This document shows, piece after piece, positions 54,071 to 62,310 of a stretch of 64,000 nucleotides of DNA; positions within the stretch are counted from its first letter, which is position 1; each line of letters starts with the position of its first letter. Both the position numbers and the translations under genes were made by a program. The notes under the pieces were generated by a model, which was not told the origin of the DNA, did no database searches, and was given only the letters and a program-made list of their open reading frames with translations. This stretch comes from Nocardia abscessus (GTDB lineage: Bacteria; Actinomycetota; Actinomycetes; Mycobacteriales; Mycobacteriaceae): the NCBI RefSeq assembly GCF_015477775.1, contig NZ_JADLQO010000005.1, positions 1 through 64,000 on the forward strand, in the 5' to 3' direction.

Positions 54071-54276
54071 CCGAGGGCCACAGCGGAGTTGGGGGCAGGA
54101 CGGCGGACACTGCCACAGCAAGGCCTGCGTGGGCCTCGCACGTTGCGGCGACGGCACATTGCAGAGGCGCGTGACAATCTCCTCGTGCGGACGGAAGCCA
54201 GATCCGATGAGTGACGGCGGATGTGCGACTGGGGTACATTCGTCTGAATCATCCGCTGGTAGAGGGGGACAGAGGC

Positions 54277-54591
54277 GTGGCGGGGGAACAGCCATCACTG
54301 TCGATCGACACCGCTGAGGTCAAAGCATTGGGACGCTTGGCATTCGATGTTGCCACTCAATGCCGGGACGGGTACTCCGCGCTGGAGACCGACGTGCGAG
54401 ACATGTTGGAGAGTTGGACAGGGAACAATTCCGGCGCTTTCACGGTCGGGTGGGAGGAGTTCCACCAGGGGGCGGTGCAGGTGTGGGATGCGCTGTTCGA
54501 GCTGGCGGAGAAGCTCGGTGTCACTGCCGACACCGTTCGTGAGACCGACCAGGCTTTCGCCACCGGCGTCAGCTCGTTGGATCTTCCTTGA
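54277..54591 (+). CDS. WXG100-family ESX-type protein 1
   Basis: A 104-residue helical protein with the WXG turn (LESWTGNNSGAF) near residue 46 between two amphipathic helices, the layout of ESAT-6/CFP-10-like proteins. Such proteins form heterodimers and are exported by type VII secretion or serve as partners for larger toxins. The GTG at 54277 has AGAGGGGG upstream. Next gene 16 bases on. Confidence 0.72.
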   Translation: MAGEQPSLSIDTAEVKALGRLAFDVATQCRDGYSALETDVRDMLESWTGNNSGAFTVGWEEFHQGAVQVWDALFELAEKLGVTADTVRETDQAFATGVSSLDLP

Positions 54592-54607
54592 GAGGGCGGG
54601 ACACCGT

Positions 54608-54907
54608 ATGTCGGACGCACAAGCCTTCTCAGTGGATCTCGCCAAGCTCGACAACTTGACTGCCCGCATCCGTGGCTTCGCCGGGCTGCTGTCCGATCAG
54701 CTGGCGGCAATCGATCAGAAAGCCAAAGAGGTAGATGCCGCGTCGGCCGGGGCGGCGATGGTGGCCTACCGCGAGGCGCACGACGAGTGGCTGGCCGGTG
54801 CCACCGATATCAGGGAAGGGCTCACGGCATTGGAGGAGGCTGTGCGGCTGGCCCATGAGGGCTACACCGGCGCTGTAGCCGAGGGCCTGCGGATCCTCGG
54901 CATATGA
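54608..54907 (+). CDS. WXG100-like protein 2
   Basis: A 99-residue helical protein: DLAKLDNLTARIRGFAGLLS, a W-containing turn (HDEWLAGATD) and a second helix (TALEEAVRLAHEGYTGAVAE). Probably the partner of the preceding WXG100 protein. Its stop overlaps the ATG of the toxin-like gene (ATGA), so they are translationally coupled. Confidence 0.68.
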   Translation: MSDAQAFSVDLAKLDNLTARIRGFAGLLSDQLAAIDQKAKEVDAASAGAAMVAYREAHDEWLAGATDIREGLTALEEAVRLAHEGYTGAVAEGLRILGI

Positions 54908-56184
54908 CGGCGCTGGCTGTCGATCCGAAGGCCTACTATCAAGCGGCCACCAATTGTTTCGACGCCGCGTCAGCGCTTCGCGACAGTTTTCTGTACATCT
55001 TCGCGGAGCTGTCCGCATGTGGATCGATGGCGGGCGTGGACGAGAACGGCCAGGAGTGGGCGCGTTCGTACAACACCTCGGCCTACGAGGCCGTGGGTTT
55101 CTTCCAGGATGTCCACTCCACCCTGTACGCATATGGCAGCGCCCTCAACGACATCGGCTTCACTCATGCTCGAGCCGACGCCACCGTGAAGGGCGCGCCG
55201 CAACCGGACCGGCCCACGGACCCGGGCATGCCGGTTTTCGGACCCTTTTCGGTCCCCGCCTCCGCAGGCGGCCCTGGCCAGGGCATCGTGGACAAAGGCA
55301 TCAATATCATCAGCCACATCGGCATACCTGCCCCTGACGGCGATACCGGGAAACTCGCCAAGGCGGCCGATGCCTGGGACCGTCTCGGCACGATCTACCA
55401 GAACACGAATGCCCGCGACAAGATCACGATCGCGGCGAGTTTGTTCGACAGCGTCACTGCCGACGACGCAGGCTACATCCGAGACGACCTCAAATCCCTC
55501 GCGAACTCGATTGATCAACTGCTGACCGCCTGCACGCAGATCAGCCAGTCCTGCATCGCGTATAAGGACGCGCTGACGGAACTCCGCGACGAGATCAAGG
55601 GCTTCCTGAAGTCTCTAGCTCAGGATCTCGCCATCGACGCCGCGATCACGGTCGGCCTCTCGCTGATCAGCTTCGGGGCAGGAACGGTCACCGCCGGCAA
55701 GGCTCTGCTCACAGTGCAGAAATGGGCCGGAAAGATCAAGGACGGTGTAATCGCCTGGCGAGCCCGTAAGGCGCTCCAGATCGCGGGCATCCGACAGGAG
55801 GCGAAGGATGCCGTTGTCAAGGCCAGGAAAGTTGTCACCGACCTACGCGATCGCCTGCGGAAGAAGATCGACGACGTCGAGAAGGCGCCACCTAAGGTGG
55901 GGCCCAAGAATGCGGACGAAGTAAGAAATGAACTCGATTCCAGAACGGCGCCCGGGAGAAACAAGCCGAACAGGCAACTGGACTCCGATGCCGAAATCAG
56001 GCAGCTGTACGAGGACTTGACCAGGGGCGCTGATACGCTGGATGTCGGTAACTATCCCGGCAGGGGTGCTCGCTTGGAAGACGGTACGGAGATAAGAATC
56101 AGAGACAAAAGTGAATCGGGTGGTGTGACCATCGACATCCTTTATCCGGGAAGTAAGAGGCCAGTAAAGGTGCATCTGCCGTGA
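54904..56184 (+). CDS. Polymorphic toxin with WXG100-like N-terminal domain
   Basis: A 426-residue protein. Residues 1-95 resemble the N-terminal domain of actinobacterial ESX-secreted toxins (CGSMAGVDENGQEWARSYN then a long helix). The middle is a Pro-rich hinge (PQPDRPTDPGMPVFGP) and then helical, with one hydrophobic stretch (IDAAITVGLSLISFGAG) and a basic coiled region. The last 90 residues (QLYEDLTRGADTLDVGNYPG, EDGTEIRIRDKSESGGVTID) form a separate small domain, probably the toxic tip; its family is not recognised. The DNA for this tip is visibly more A/T-rich than the rest. A small gene follows with overlap, as immunity genes do. Confidence 0.72.
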   Translation: MTALAVDPKAYYQAATNCFDAASALRDSFLYIFAELSACGSMAGVDENGQEWARSYNTSAYEAVGFFQDVHSTLYAYGSALNDIGFTHARADATVKGAPQPDRPTDPGMPVFGPFSVPASAGGPGQGIVDKGINIISHIGIPAPDGDTGKLAKAADAWDRLGTIYQNTNARDKITIAASLFDSVTADDAGYIRDDLKSLANSIDQLLTACTQISQSCIAYKDALTELRDEIKGFLKSLAQDLAIDAAITVGLSLISFGAGTVTAGKALLTVQKWAGKIKDGVIAWRARKALQIAGIRQEAKDAVVKARKVVTDLRDRLRKKIDDVEKAPPKVGPKNADEVRNELDSRTAPGRNKPNRQLDSDAEIRQLYEDLTRGADTLDVGNYPGRGARLEDGTEIRIRDKSESGGVTIDILYPGSKRPVKVHLP

Positions 56185-56594
56185 TCGAGAAGCTGGAAAA
56201 TTTTCTTCTCTACAATGTCTCCGACGATTGGGCGGCCATCGGTGAATTCGACGGCACGGTTGAGAAGATCGCCCCCGAAGAATATTCGCGTGCATACGTT
56301 CTCGCAATACTCCGAGAGTTGGCTGACAAAGGTTACATCGATTTCGGTGCATTCCCGGGCGGCGGTCGGTCGTGGGAGGCCTGGGCCGTCGGTACGGAGG
56401 AAGCGATCAGGCGTGTCTCTCACGGCTATAACGGAGTTCCTGGATATTTAGGTATACGCGACGACGAGATCGGCTCCAATGAGGTGTTCAGGGCGAAGCT
56501 CACTGAGGATGGTCGACGTCGACTGCAACAATTGGGTGATCCGTACGAGAACTACGGCGATCCTTGGGCAGATGATCCCTACTTGCATGCCTGA
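56181..56594 (+). CDS. Putative immunity protein for the upstream toxin
   Basis: A 137-residue acidic protein, helical start (MIEKLENFLLYNVSDDWAAI) and an alpha/beta body resembling a winged-helix-like fold (YVLAILRELADKGYIDFGAF). The family is not recognised. The GTG at 56181 overlaps the stop of the toxin-like gene by four bases (GTGA), the normal toxin-immunity coupling, and its base composition resembles that of the toxin tip. Role inferred from position only. Confidence 0.6.
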   Translation: MIEKLENFLLYNVSDDWAAIGEFDGTVEKIAPEEYSRAYVLAILRELADKGYIDFGAFPGGGRSWEAWAVGTEEAIRRVSHGYNGVPGYLGIRDDEIGSNEVFRAKLTEDGRRRLQQLGDPYENYGDPWADDPYLHA

Positions 56595-56631
56595 GACCGA
56601 AATCGAGCCGCCTCGCCAACCATCCTCCCGC

Positions 56632-56686
56632 GAGTGGCACATCGCCGAGAGGTCTACTCGCGATTTGCCGCTGCCGTGTGCCACTC
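56632..56686. repeat. Hairpin repeat element, copy A
   Basis: Inverted arms GAGTGGCACA (56632-56641) and TGTGCCACTC (56677-56686) enclose 35 bases that contain CGAGAGGTCTACTCG. The same arms and the same loop core occur at 59507-59573. Both copies lie between convergent genes and may act as terminators. Confidence 0.8.
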
Positions 56687-56835
56687 ACAGCCGTCGTGCA
56701 GGTTGCGGGAACGCCCACAGCTGAAACTTGACTCCCTCGCCGAACGGGTTGCTGCCGAGGGAGGTTCGTTCGGGGCGCGCTTCCGACCGCGGAGCCCGGT
56801 GACTTCATCATCGAGCCCGTTGGGTGTAGTGCGAT

Positions 56836-57066
56836 TTAGGGATCGAAACGTGTTCGGCTGTGGTCGAATTCGCCCTCTTTGGTTCCGGCCAGGAAGGTGT
56901 CCCATGCGGCGGGGGTGAACGTCAGGGCCGGGCCGGTCGGGTTCTTGGAGTCGCGTGTGCCGACCATGCCGTCGTCCAGGTGGGCGACCTCTACGCACTG
57001 GCCGTTGGACTCGCTGAAGCTGCTCTTGAACCAGCTTGCTCCGGATAGGTCAACGGTCACCGTCAA
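56836..57066 (-). CDS. DUF397-domain protein
   Basis: A 76-residue protein with the typical DUF397 pattern: ASWFKSSFSESNGQCVEVAH near the start, RDSKNPTGPALTFTPAAWDT and FLAG. DUF397 proteins are common in Streptomyces and Nocardia next to XRE regulators and may act as their partners (antitoxin-like or developmental). It overlaps the 3' end of the XRE gene by 17 bases. Confidence 0.9.
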   Translation of the reverse strand: MTVTVDLSGASWFKSSFSESNGQCVEVAHLDDGMVGTRDSKNPTGPALTFTPAAWDTFLAGTKEGEFDHSRTRFDP

Positions 57067-57949
57067 AACTCCTTGCTGCCCGGCGGAGCAGGTCGCGCGT
57101 GGTCTTCTCGTCCAGGGCCGTCTCCCGGATGGCGTCGGCCATTTCAGTGTAACGCTGCACCAATTCGGGCCTTTCCAAGTAGAGATCGCTGCTCATACCA
57201 CCGTCGAGGTAGACGACCGGCGGTTCGATCGGCCTGCCTTTGTTGTCAGTGCCGAAGTCCAGGAGCACGAACGAGCCGTGCAGGATGCCGCGCGTGTATC
57301 CGGCTGAGCATGGGTGGATGCGCAGGGTGACGTTCGGCCGTGTGCTGACATCGGCTAGGTAGCGGTGCTGCTCTGACATCACTTTCGGTCCTCCGACGAC
57401 CCGGTATAGCGCTGATTCGTCGAGGAGCACGTGCAGGTCCACAGGGCGCGTCTTGCGGGTGACGGCCACTTGCCTGTTGAGGCGCACCCGGACGCGTTGT
57501 TCGATTTCCTCGGCGGGACCGTCGTGCAGAAAAGCGCTGATCAGCGCCCGTGCATAGTCGGCGGTTTGCAGCAATCCAGGCACCTGCACGGCGTAAGACG
57601 TCAGCCGCCGAGCTGACCGCTCCATGCCGACGTACATGTTGAAGGCATCCGAGAACAACCCGCCGAGCGGAGTGATCCCGTCCTCGTCCCGTGCCGTTGC
57701 CGCGCGCGATGCCAACCCCACCGCCTGTTCGGTCTGTTCGGGGTTCACCTCGTACAACATGCACAGCTCGCGCACGTCCTGGCGGCGGGGCTTCACGGCG
57801 CGGCCGGTTTCCAGGCGTTGTAGTCCGTTGAAGCTGAGCTGAACTTCTTTGGCGGCGATGGCGATCGTCAGACCACGGCCTTCGCGCGCCTCGCGCAGAA
57901 ATCTGCCGAGCTGTCGGCGCAGCAGCGTCGGCGACTCGATCTCGGTCAT
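57050..57949 (-). CDS. XRE-family regulator with DUF5753 domain
   Basis: A 299-residue regulator. Helix-turn-helix at residues about 15-60 (LGRFLREAREGRGLTIAIAA, KEVQLSFNGLQRLETGRAV), followed by a DUF5753 domain (VPGLLQTADYARALISAFLH, RQVAVTRKTRPVDLHVLLDE, ALYRVVGG, VTLRIHPCSAGYTRG). DUF5753 XRE proteins pair with DUF397 proteins, as here. The ATG at 57949 follows GGGGGAAGA. Divergent from the three-gene operon at 58198 across 248 bases. Confidence 0.88.
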   Translation of the reverse strand: MTEIESPTLLRRQLGRFLREAREGRGLTIAIAAKEVQLSFNGLQRLETGRAVKPRRQDVRELCMLYEVNPEQTEQAVGLASRAATARDEDGITPLGGLFSDAFNMYVGMERSARRLTSYAVQVPGLLQTADYARALISAFLHDGPAEEIEQRVRVRLNRQVAVTRKTRPVDLHVLLDESALYRVVGGPKVMSEQHRYLADVSTRPNVTLRIHPCSAGYTRGILHGSFVLLDFGTDNKGRPIEPPVVYLDGGMSSDLYLERPELVQRYTEMADAIRETALDEKTTRDLLRRAARSFDGDR

Positions 57950-58197
57950 CGGTCTTCCCCCAAATAGATGAATCCAGCACTCGGTCTGAACTGCATCCAT
58001 TGATACCCCAAAAGTCGATGCGGTCTTGGGCTTTCGGAGAAGTTGTCCTGAATATGCGGATCTGGTCTGTGAGGCCGTGGTCCGGCTGGTGTGCTGTGCG
58101 TGCGCCAGGCCGCTGAACAGGGTTTTGTCGGTTCGAAGCGGCGAAGCACTCCGCGGTAGGGCGCACTTCCGACTTACTCGACGGCAGGGGGATCACC

Positions 58198-58710
58198 ATG
58201 CAGGAAGGCCCGTTTCGAGACACCCCGACCGCCCGGTGCGCGTTCTACCGCCGTATAGGCGGACTCGCTGCGGGCGTTGACCCGCACACCGGACGCATCA
58301 CGGTCCCGGCCGGAAGCGTATGGGGACTGGGGATGGCTGGGTATCTCGGTTATGAGGTCCGCGAGGAACTCCGGCGGCGTGGATGTGCGACGGGACCGAT
58401 CGTGTCGTACCCGAGATCGCGAAGCTGGGTCTTCCTTGTGCGACCCGATCTACCCGACTCTCCCACGGTGTTCGCCCAGCTGTATCGGGCCGGTATCGCG
58501 GTCTATGGTCACGGCCGGGTGATCGCTTTGCCGTCTCCGGCCGACCGTCCTCCGGCGGTGCGGCATTGGGTCGAGCGGCCTCGGGACGGCTTCCGGCCCT
58601 CGGCGATGGTGGTGGTCACGGCGATCAGCCGATGCCTTCCGCCGCGAGCGATCGACTTGTCGGTGCTCGGCGCCGCAGGAGCTTCCGCGCCCACCAGGGG
58701 AGTGCGATGA
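58198..58710 (+). CDS. Conserved hypothetical protein (Nocardia-type, divergent from XRE)
   Basis: A 170-residue protein: RCAFYRRIGGLAAGVDPHTG, VPAGSVWGLGMAGYLG, GPIVSYPRSRSWVFLVRPDL. The middle recalls a group of small Nocardia and Rhodococcus proteins sometimes named 'RNA polymerase subunit beta' without basis, and loosely a piece of DNA primase/polymerase proteins. I do not assign a function. It opens an operon with two overlapping genes and may be controlled by the divergent XRE regulator. Confidence 0.62.
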   Translation: MQEGPFRDTPTARCAFYRRIGGLAAGVDPHTGRITVPAGSVWGLGMAGYLGYEVREELRRRGCATGPIVSYPRSRSWVFLVRPDLPDSPTVFAQLYRAGIAVYGHGRVIALPSPADRPPAVRHWVERPRDGFRPSAMVVVTAISRCLPPRAIDLSVLGAAGASAPTRGVR

Positions 58711-59246
58711 CCGTCGACCCGCGAACGCATCTGCACGAGAACGGATCTCGTGCGCTGTGCCTGCCCGGTACTCGAGCCTTCTTCGATATTTTCAACGGCC
58801 GGACGCGGCCCGCGGACGCGATGATGGTGTCGGCTGTGGGACTGCTCGGCGTGTGGGTCCGGCATTACGAGAGCCGCAAGCCTGGACGTCCGATGGGCCA
58901 ACGGCTTGCCTACCTGATGGACCTGCATATTTGGGCGATCGACCGATATGTGGAAGACATGCTCGAAACGGCGGGCCGAGAGGGTTATCGGCCTGCTTCG
59001 GACGCCCAGGAGATGCATTACTCATACGGCGAGATGGTCAGCCTGCTCACCGCTGATTTCGTGTGCTGCCGTCGAGAGGAACGGCAACCCGGCGGAATCA
59101 CCGAGGATCAAGTTCTTCACCACGTGCGGCATTGGGATGGGTTCAACGCCATGGTGGACGCGGTGGCCGCCGGGAGAGTGCGACCGAAGATTCCGCACAG
59201 TGCGCGGCACGCGTTTTCGGATGCCGGGCCACAGGAGAGGGCGTGA
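58707..59246 (+). CDS. Conserved hypothetical protein, middle gene of three
   Basis: A 179-residue, mostly helical protein: LHENGSRALCLPGTRAFFDI, FNGRTRPADAMMVSAVGLLG and LMDLHIWAIDRYVEDML. No membrane or signal sequence and no recognised catalytic motif. The ATG overlaps the previous stop (ATGA). I do not recognise the family; its fixed position in the cassette suggests it works with the two neighbours. Confidence 0.62.
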   Translation: MTVDPRTHLHENGSRALCLPGTRAFFDIFNGRTRPADAMMVSAVGLLGVWVRHYESRKPGRPMGQRLAYLMDLHIWAIDRYVEDMLETAGREGYRPASDAQEMHYSYGEMVSLLTADFVCCRREERQPGGITEDQVLHHVRHWDGFNAMVDAVAAGRVRPKIPHSARHAFSDAGPQERA

Positions 59247-59452
59247 CCACTCCGCGTCCAGAGGAGCCCGATGTCCACCTGCGCGTCCTGCTCGACGGCA
59301 TGAGTCTGGACTTCGCCGCCTGCCACACCGCAGCCACGCGGTTCATTCAGGAATGGCGCGCTGTGCGCGCCGCTGCCGACCTCATCGTGGTTCCGGGCGG
59401 CGCGCTCGGATTGCCGCGACTGCCGTGCGAACGCCTCTACCTCGAGCCGTGA
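59243..59452 (+). CDS. Small hypothetical protein, last gene of three
   Basis: A 69-residue protein with one probable alpha/beta unit (LDFAACHTAATRFIQEWRAV, then ADLIVVPGGALGLPRLP). The GTG overlaps the previous stop (GTGA). Function unknown. Followed by hairpin repeat copy B. Confidence 0.55.
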   Translation: MTTPRPEEPDVHLRVLLDGMSLDFAACHTAATRFIQEWRAVRAAADLIVVPGGALGLPRLPCERLYLEP

Positions 59453-59506
59453 AGGCGCTGACCAATCGCCAGTCCGACCATGACCACCAGCTCCCCTGCG
59501 CTGGGG

Positions 59507-59573
59507 CTTCGCGAGTGGCACACCATCGAGAGGTCTACTCGGCCGATGGCGCAGTGGTGTGCCACTCGCGAAG
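59507..59573. repeat. Hairpin repeat element, copy B
   Basis: A perfect 19-base inverted repeat (CTTCGCGAGTGGCACACCA, 59507-59525, with 59555-59573) encloses 29 bases starting TCGAGAGGTCTACTCG. It matches copy A in arms and loop core and lies between convergent genes. Confidence 0.88.
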
Positions 59574-59581
59574 GGCGCGCC

Positions 59582-59836
59582 TCATCGGCGGTCTGGGTTC
59601 TCGCCGAAGTCACCGGCGAGGATGTCGTCGACGCGTGCGGCGAGTGTGGGATCGTTGCTGGCGAAACGCCCCAGACGCAGACGCTGGGATCTGCGGCGTA
59701 GCCGCAGTGCAGCCGCATGGATCGCCTGGCGGATGATCTCCGCATCGCTGACGCCGGTTCGCGCCGATGCGTCCTCGATGACGGCCAAGTCGTCGGCATC
59801 CGCGTACACCGTGATCCGCTCGAGAGGCATGTGCAC
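59582..59836 (-). CDS. Ribbon-helix-helix protein, VapB/CopG-like (orphan antitoxin)
   Basis: An 84-residue protein. The RHH fold is visible: beta strand ERITVYADADDLAVI, then helices EDASARTGVSDAEIIRQAIH and AALRLRRR. The C-terminal tail (LAARVDDILAGDFGENPDR) is the kind that binds a partner toxin. No PIN/VapC or other toxin gene follows; the stop is 9 bases from hairpin repeat copy B. Start at 59836 or two codons later. Confidence 0.7.
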   Translation of the reverse strand: MHMPLERITVYADADDLAVIEDASARTGVSDAEIIRQAIHAAALRLRRRSQRLRLGRFASNDPTLAARVDDILAGDFGENPDRR

Positions 59837-59939
59837 ACCGTGGCAGAGGCGGTCGCGGACGCGCGAGCGAAAGCCGCCACGAGGATACGGCGGGGTACCT
59901 GGGAGATTTTTCGCTTGGGTGGTCCCACCGCCGGCGACA

Positions 59940-60593
59940 TCAGAACTCCAGGTCCGACCACGGGATGTGGATCGGGAACGGGAAGTCGATGGTGATGGCG
60001 TCGGAGTTGTTCGGTGACCACTCGCCGATCAGGAGGTAGTTGGCCGGATGCAGCGGTTGGACGTCGTGTGGGAGCTTGCCGGGGGAGGTTTCCAGTGCGT
60101 GCGCGCGGACCATTGCGATGGTGTTCGTCCTGCGAGCGAGCGTCACTTCCCAGTACCAGGGGATGCCCGCATCGGCGTAACGCCTCTGCTCGTCGAAAGG
60201 ATCGATCTCGTTGCTCGACGGAGAATGGATTCGGCCCACGAGTAGCACGTCTTGGGCGTGGATGTCCTGGTAGGGGGCGTCGAGGCGGCGGTAGACGACG
60301 ACGTCGGGGGTGACGAAGTCCGACTTCCCGATGTCGCCGAGGAACACGTTGGTTTCGAAGTCCACGCGCCACCAGCTTTGTGGCTGCTCGGCCATGCCAT
60401 CGCGTGCGCAGCGCTTGAGTGCGCTGGTCAGCGCGAATGTGAAGGCTTGGTGTTCGGCAGGTCCGCGCTGCCGCCAGACGACGCGCCCGTTCCACAGCTC
60501 GATCTGCCCGGCGATCTCCTCGGGTAGCTGCTCGAGCTCCTCCCAGGTCATCAACTCCGGCAGGTCGGGGCGTTCGACGCCTGGACTCGACAT
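59940..60593 (-). CDS. Uma2-family (PD-(D/E)XK) endonuclease-like protein
   Basis: A 217-residue protein of the Uma2/DUF820 family: LMTWEELEQLPEE, GQIELWNGRVVWRQ, EHQAFTFALTSALK, then the nuclease-like core DFVTPDVVVYRRLD with E and D residues placed as in the restriction-like fold, and RRYADAGIPWYWEV. Biological role unknown; the family is abundant in cyanobacteria and actinobacteria and often linked to mobile regions. No methylase is near. Confidence 0.82.
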   Translation of the reverse strand: MSSPGVERPDLPELMTWEELEQLPEEIAGQIELWNGRVVWRQRGPAEHQAFTFALTSALKRCARDGMAEQPQSWWRVDFETNVFLGDIGKSDFVTPDVVVYRRLDAPYQDIHAQDVLLVGRIHSPSSNEIDPFDEQRRYADAGIPWYWEVTLARRTNTIAMVRAHALETSPGKLPHDVQPLHPANYLLIGEWSPNNSDAITIDFPFPIHIPWSDLEF

Positions 60594-60672
60594 GGTTCCT
60601 ATGCTAGCCCGGTCACCGGCCGTTTCCGCTGGTCATAAGCGGGACGAACCGGACTGCTCACAGACCCCGATT

Positions 60673-60700
60673 TTGCCCCGGTGAACCCCTTGCCTACACT
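60673..60700 (+). promoter_or_regulatory. Probable promoter of the rpsH-rplO transcription unit
   Basis: TTGCCC (60673-60678) and TACACT (60695-60700), 16-base spacer, followed by AGAGCGGTTGCCTG. The TACACTAGA-CGGTTGCCTG stretch matches the one before rplN except one base. A leader of about 170 bases runs to the rpsH start; no gene is seen in 60594-60877. Confidence 0.6.
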
Positions 60701-60877
60701 AGAGCGGTTGCCTGGGCACCTCCATGTCCGCATGCGTGCGCTCGGGCGATCGAACCTCCTCCGGTCGGCAAGTGTCGGCCGGACCATCCGAATTGTCGTA
60801 GGCCCACCGTCGGGCGTGCCGATGTGCACGACGGCGCTGTATGGGAACCGCGGCGAGAAAGGTGTCCAGGTCGAACC

Positions 60878-61276
60878 ATGACCATGACTGATCCGATCGC
60901 AGACTTCCTGACACGTCTGCGCAACGCCAACTCGGCGTACCACGATCAGGTGAAGGCTCCGCACTCGAAGCTCAAGGCGAACATCGCCGAGATCCTCAAG
61001 CGCGAGGGCTACATCGCCGATTACCGGACCGAGGACGCACAGGTGGGCAAGACGCTCATCGTCGACCTCAAGTACGGCCCGAGCCGTGAGCGCAGCCTCG
61101 CAGGCGTGCGCCGTGTCTCCAAGCCCGGTCTGCGCGTGTACGCGAAATCCACCAACCTGCCCAAGGTGCTCGGCGGCCTCGGCGTGGCGATCATCTCCAC
61201 GTCCTCCGGCCTGTTGACCGACAAGCAGGCGGCCAAGCAGGGCGTGGGCGGCGAAGTCCTCGCCTACGTCTGGTAA
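60878..61276 (+). CDS. rpsH: 30S ribosomal protein S8
   Basis: A 132-residue protein of full length: [20 protein letters not shown] at the start and a C-terminal [20 protein letters not shown] followed by VLAYVW, as in other S8 proteins. It binds the central domain of 16S rRNA and, in E. coli, represses the spc operon. It normally follows rpsN directly; here it opens a separate unit after an 11.4 kb interruption. Confidence 0.98.
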   Translation: MTMTDPIADFLTRLRNANSAYHDQVKAPHSKLKANIAEILKREGYIADYRTEDAQVGKTLIVDLKYGPSRERSLAGVRRVSKPGLRVYAKSTNLPKVLGGLGVAIISTSSGLLTDKQAAKQGVGGEVLAYVW

Positions 61277-61290
61277 GGGAGGTCAGGACA

Positions 61291-61830
61291 ATGTCGCGTA
61301 TTGGTAAGAAGCCCATCGCAATCCCGGCCGGTGTCGATGTCGCCATCGACGGCCAGGACATCTCGGTGAAGGGGCCCAAGGGCGCCCTGTCGCTCACCAT
61401 CGCCGAGCCGATCACCGTCGCCAAGGGCGAGGACGGCCAGCTCGAGGTCGTTCGCCCGGACGACGAGCGCCGCAGCCGCGCTCTGCACGGCCTGACCCGC
61501 ACCCTTGTGTCGAACATGATCGTCGGTGTGACCCAGGGCTACGAGAAGAAGATGGAAATCTTCGGTGTCGGTTACCGCGTCGCGCTGAAGGGCCAGAACC
61601 TCGAGTTCGCCCTCGGCTACAGCCACCCGGTGCCGATCGAGGCGCCCGAGGGCATCACTTTTGCGGTGGAATCGCCCACCAAGTTCTCCGTGTCCGGAAT
61701 CGACAAGCAGAAGGTCGGCCAGATTTCGGCGGTCATCCACGGCCTGCGCAAGCCCGACCCGTACAAGGGCAAGGGCATCCGCTACGCCGGCGAGGTCGTT
61801 CGCCGCAAGGTCGGAAAGACGGGTAAGTGA
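61291..61830 (+). CDS. rplF: 50S ribosomal protein L6
   Basis: A 179-residue protein with the two L6 repeats and the signature [19 protein letters not shown] near the end. Full length. It follows rpsH by 14 bases; AAGGGAGG precedes the ATG. Confidence 0.98.
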   Translation: MSRIGKKPIAIPAGVDVAIDGQDISVKGPKGALSLTIAEPITVAKGEDGQLEVVRPDDERRSRALHGLTRTLVSNMIVGVTQGYEKKMEIFGVGYRVALKGQNLEFALGYSHPVPIEAPEGITFAVESPTKFSVSGIDKQKVGQISAVIHGLRKPDPYKGKGIRYAGEVVRRKVGKTGK

Positions 61831-61832
61831 TC

Positions 61833-62240
61833 ATGGCGCAAACCGAAAACCAGAAGGCCAAGCGCATCCCCCTGGGCAAGGACGTGTCGACGCAGCGTCG
61901 CCTGTCGAAGACGCGCCGTCACTTCCGCCTGCGCAAGAAGGTGGAAGGCACGACCGAGCGTCCGCGCCTGGTGGTCAACCGCTCCTCGCGGCACCTGCAC
62001 GCGCAGCTGGTGGACGACTCGATCGGCAAGACCATCGCCGCCGCCTCGACCATCGAGGCCGACGTGCGCGCGCTGGACGGCGACAAGTCGGCCAAGAGCA
62101 AGAAGGTCGGCGCTCTGCTCGCCGAGCGGGCCAAGGCCGCCGGTGTCGAGGCCGTCGTGTTCGACCGTGGTGGGCACGACTACCACGGCCGGATCGCCGC
62201 GCTGGCCGATGCCGCTCGCGAAGGTGGGTTGAAATTCTGA
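61833..62240 (+). CDS. rplR: 50S ribosomal protein L18
   Basis: A 135-residue protein: [20 protein letters not shown], then [13 protein letters not shown] and the C-terminal [20 protein letters not shown]. It carries 5S rRNA with L5. The ATG at 61833 gives the usual [11 protein letters not shown]; a GTG at 61827 overlapping rplF is less likely. Confidence 0.97.
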   Translation: MAQTENQKAKRIPLGKDVSTQRRLSKTRRHFRLRKKVEGTTERPRLVVNRSSRHLHAQLVDDSIGKTIAAASTIEADVRALDGDKSAKSKKVGALLAERAKAAGVEAVVFDRGGHDYHGRIAALADAAREGGLKF

Positions 62241-62310
62241 TGCGTAGCCTGCGGAGCATCCAGGAAACACAGCTGAGCGTTCAGCTGATCATGAACGGAA
62301 GGAACGTCTG

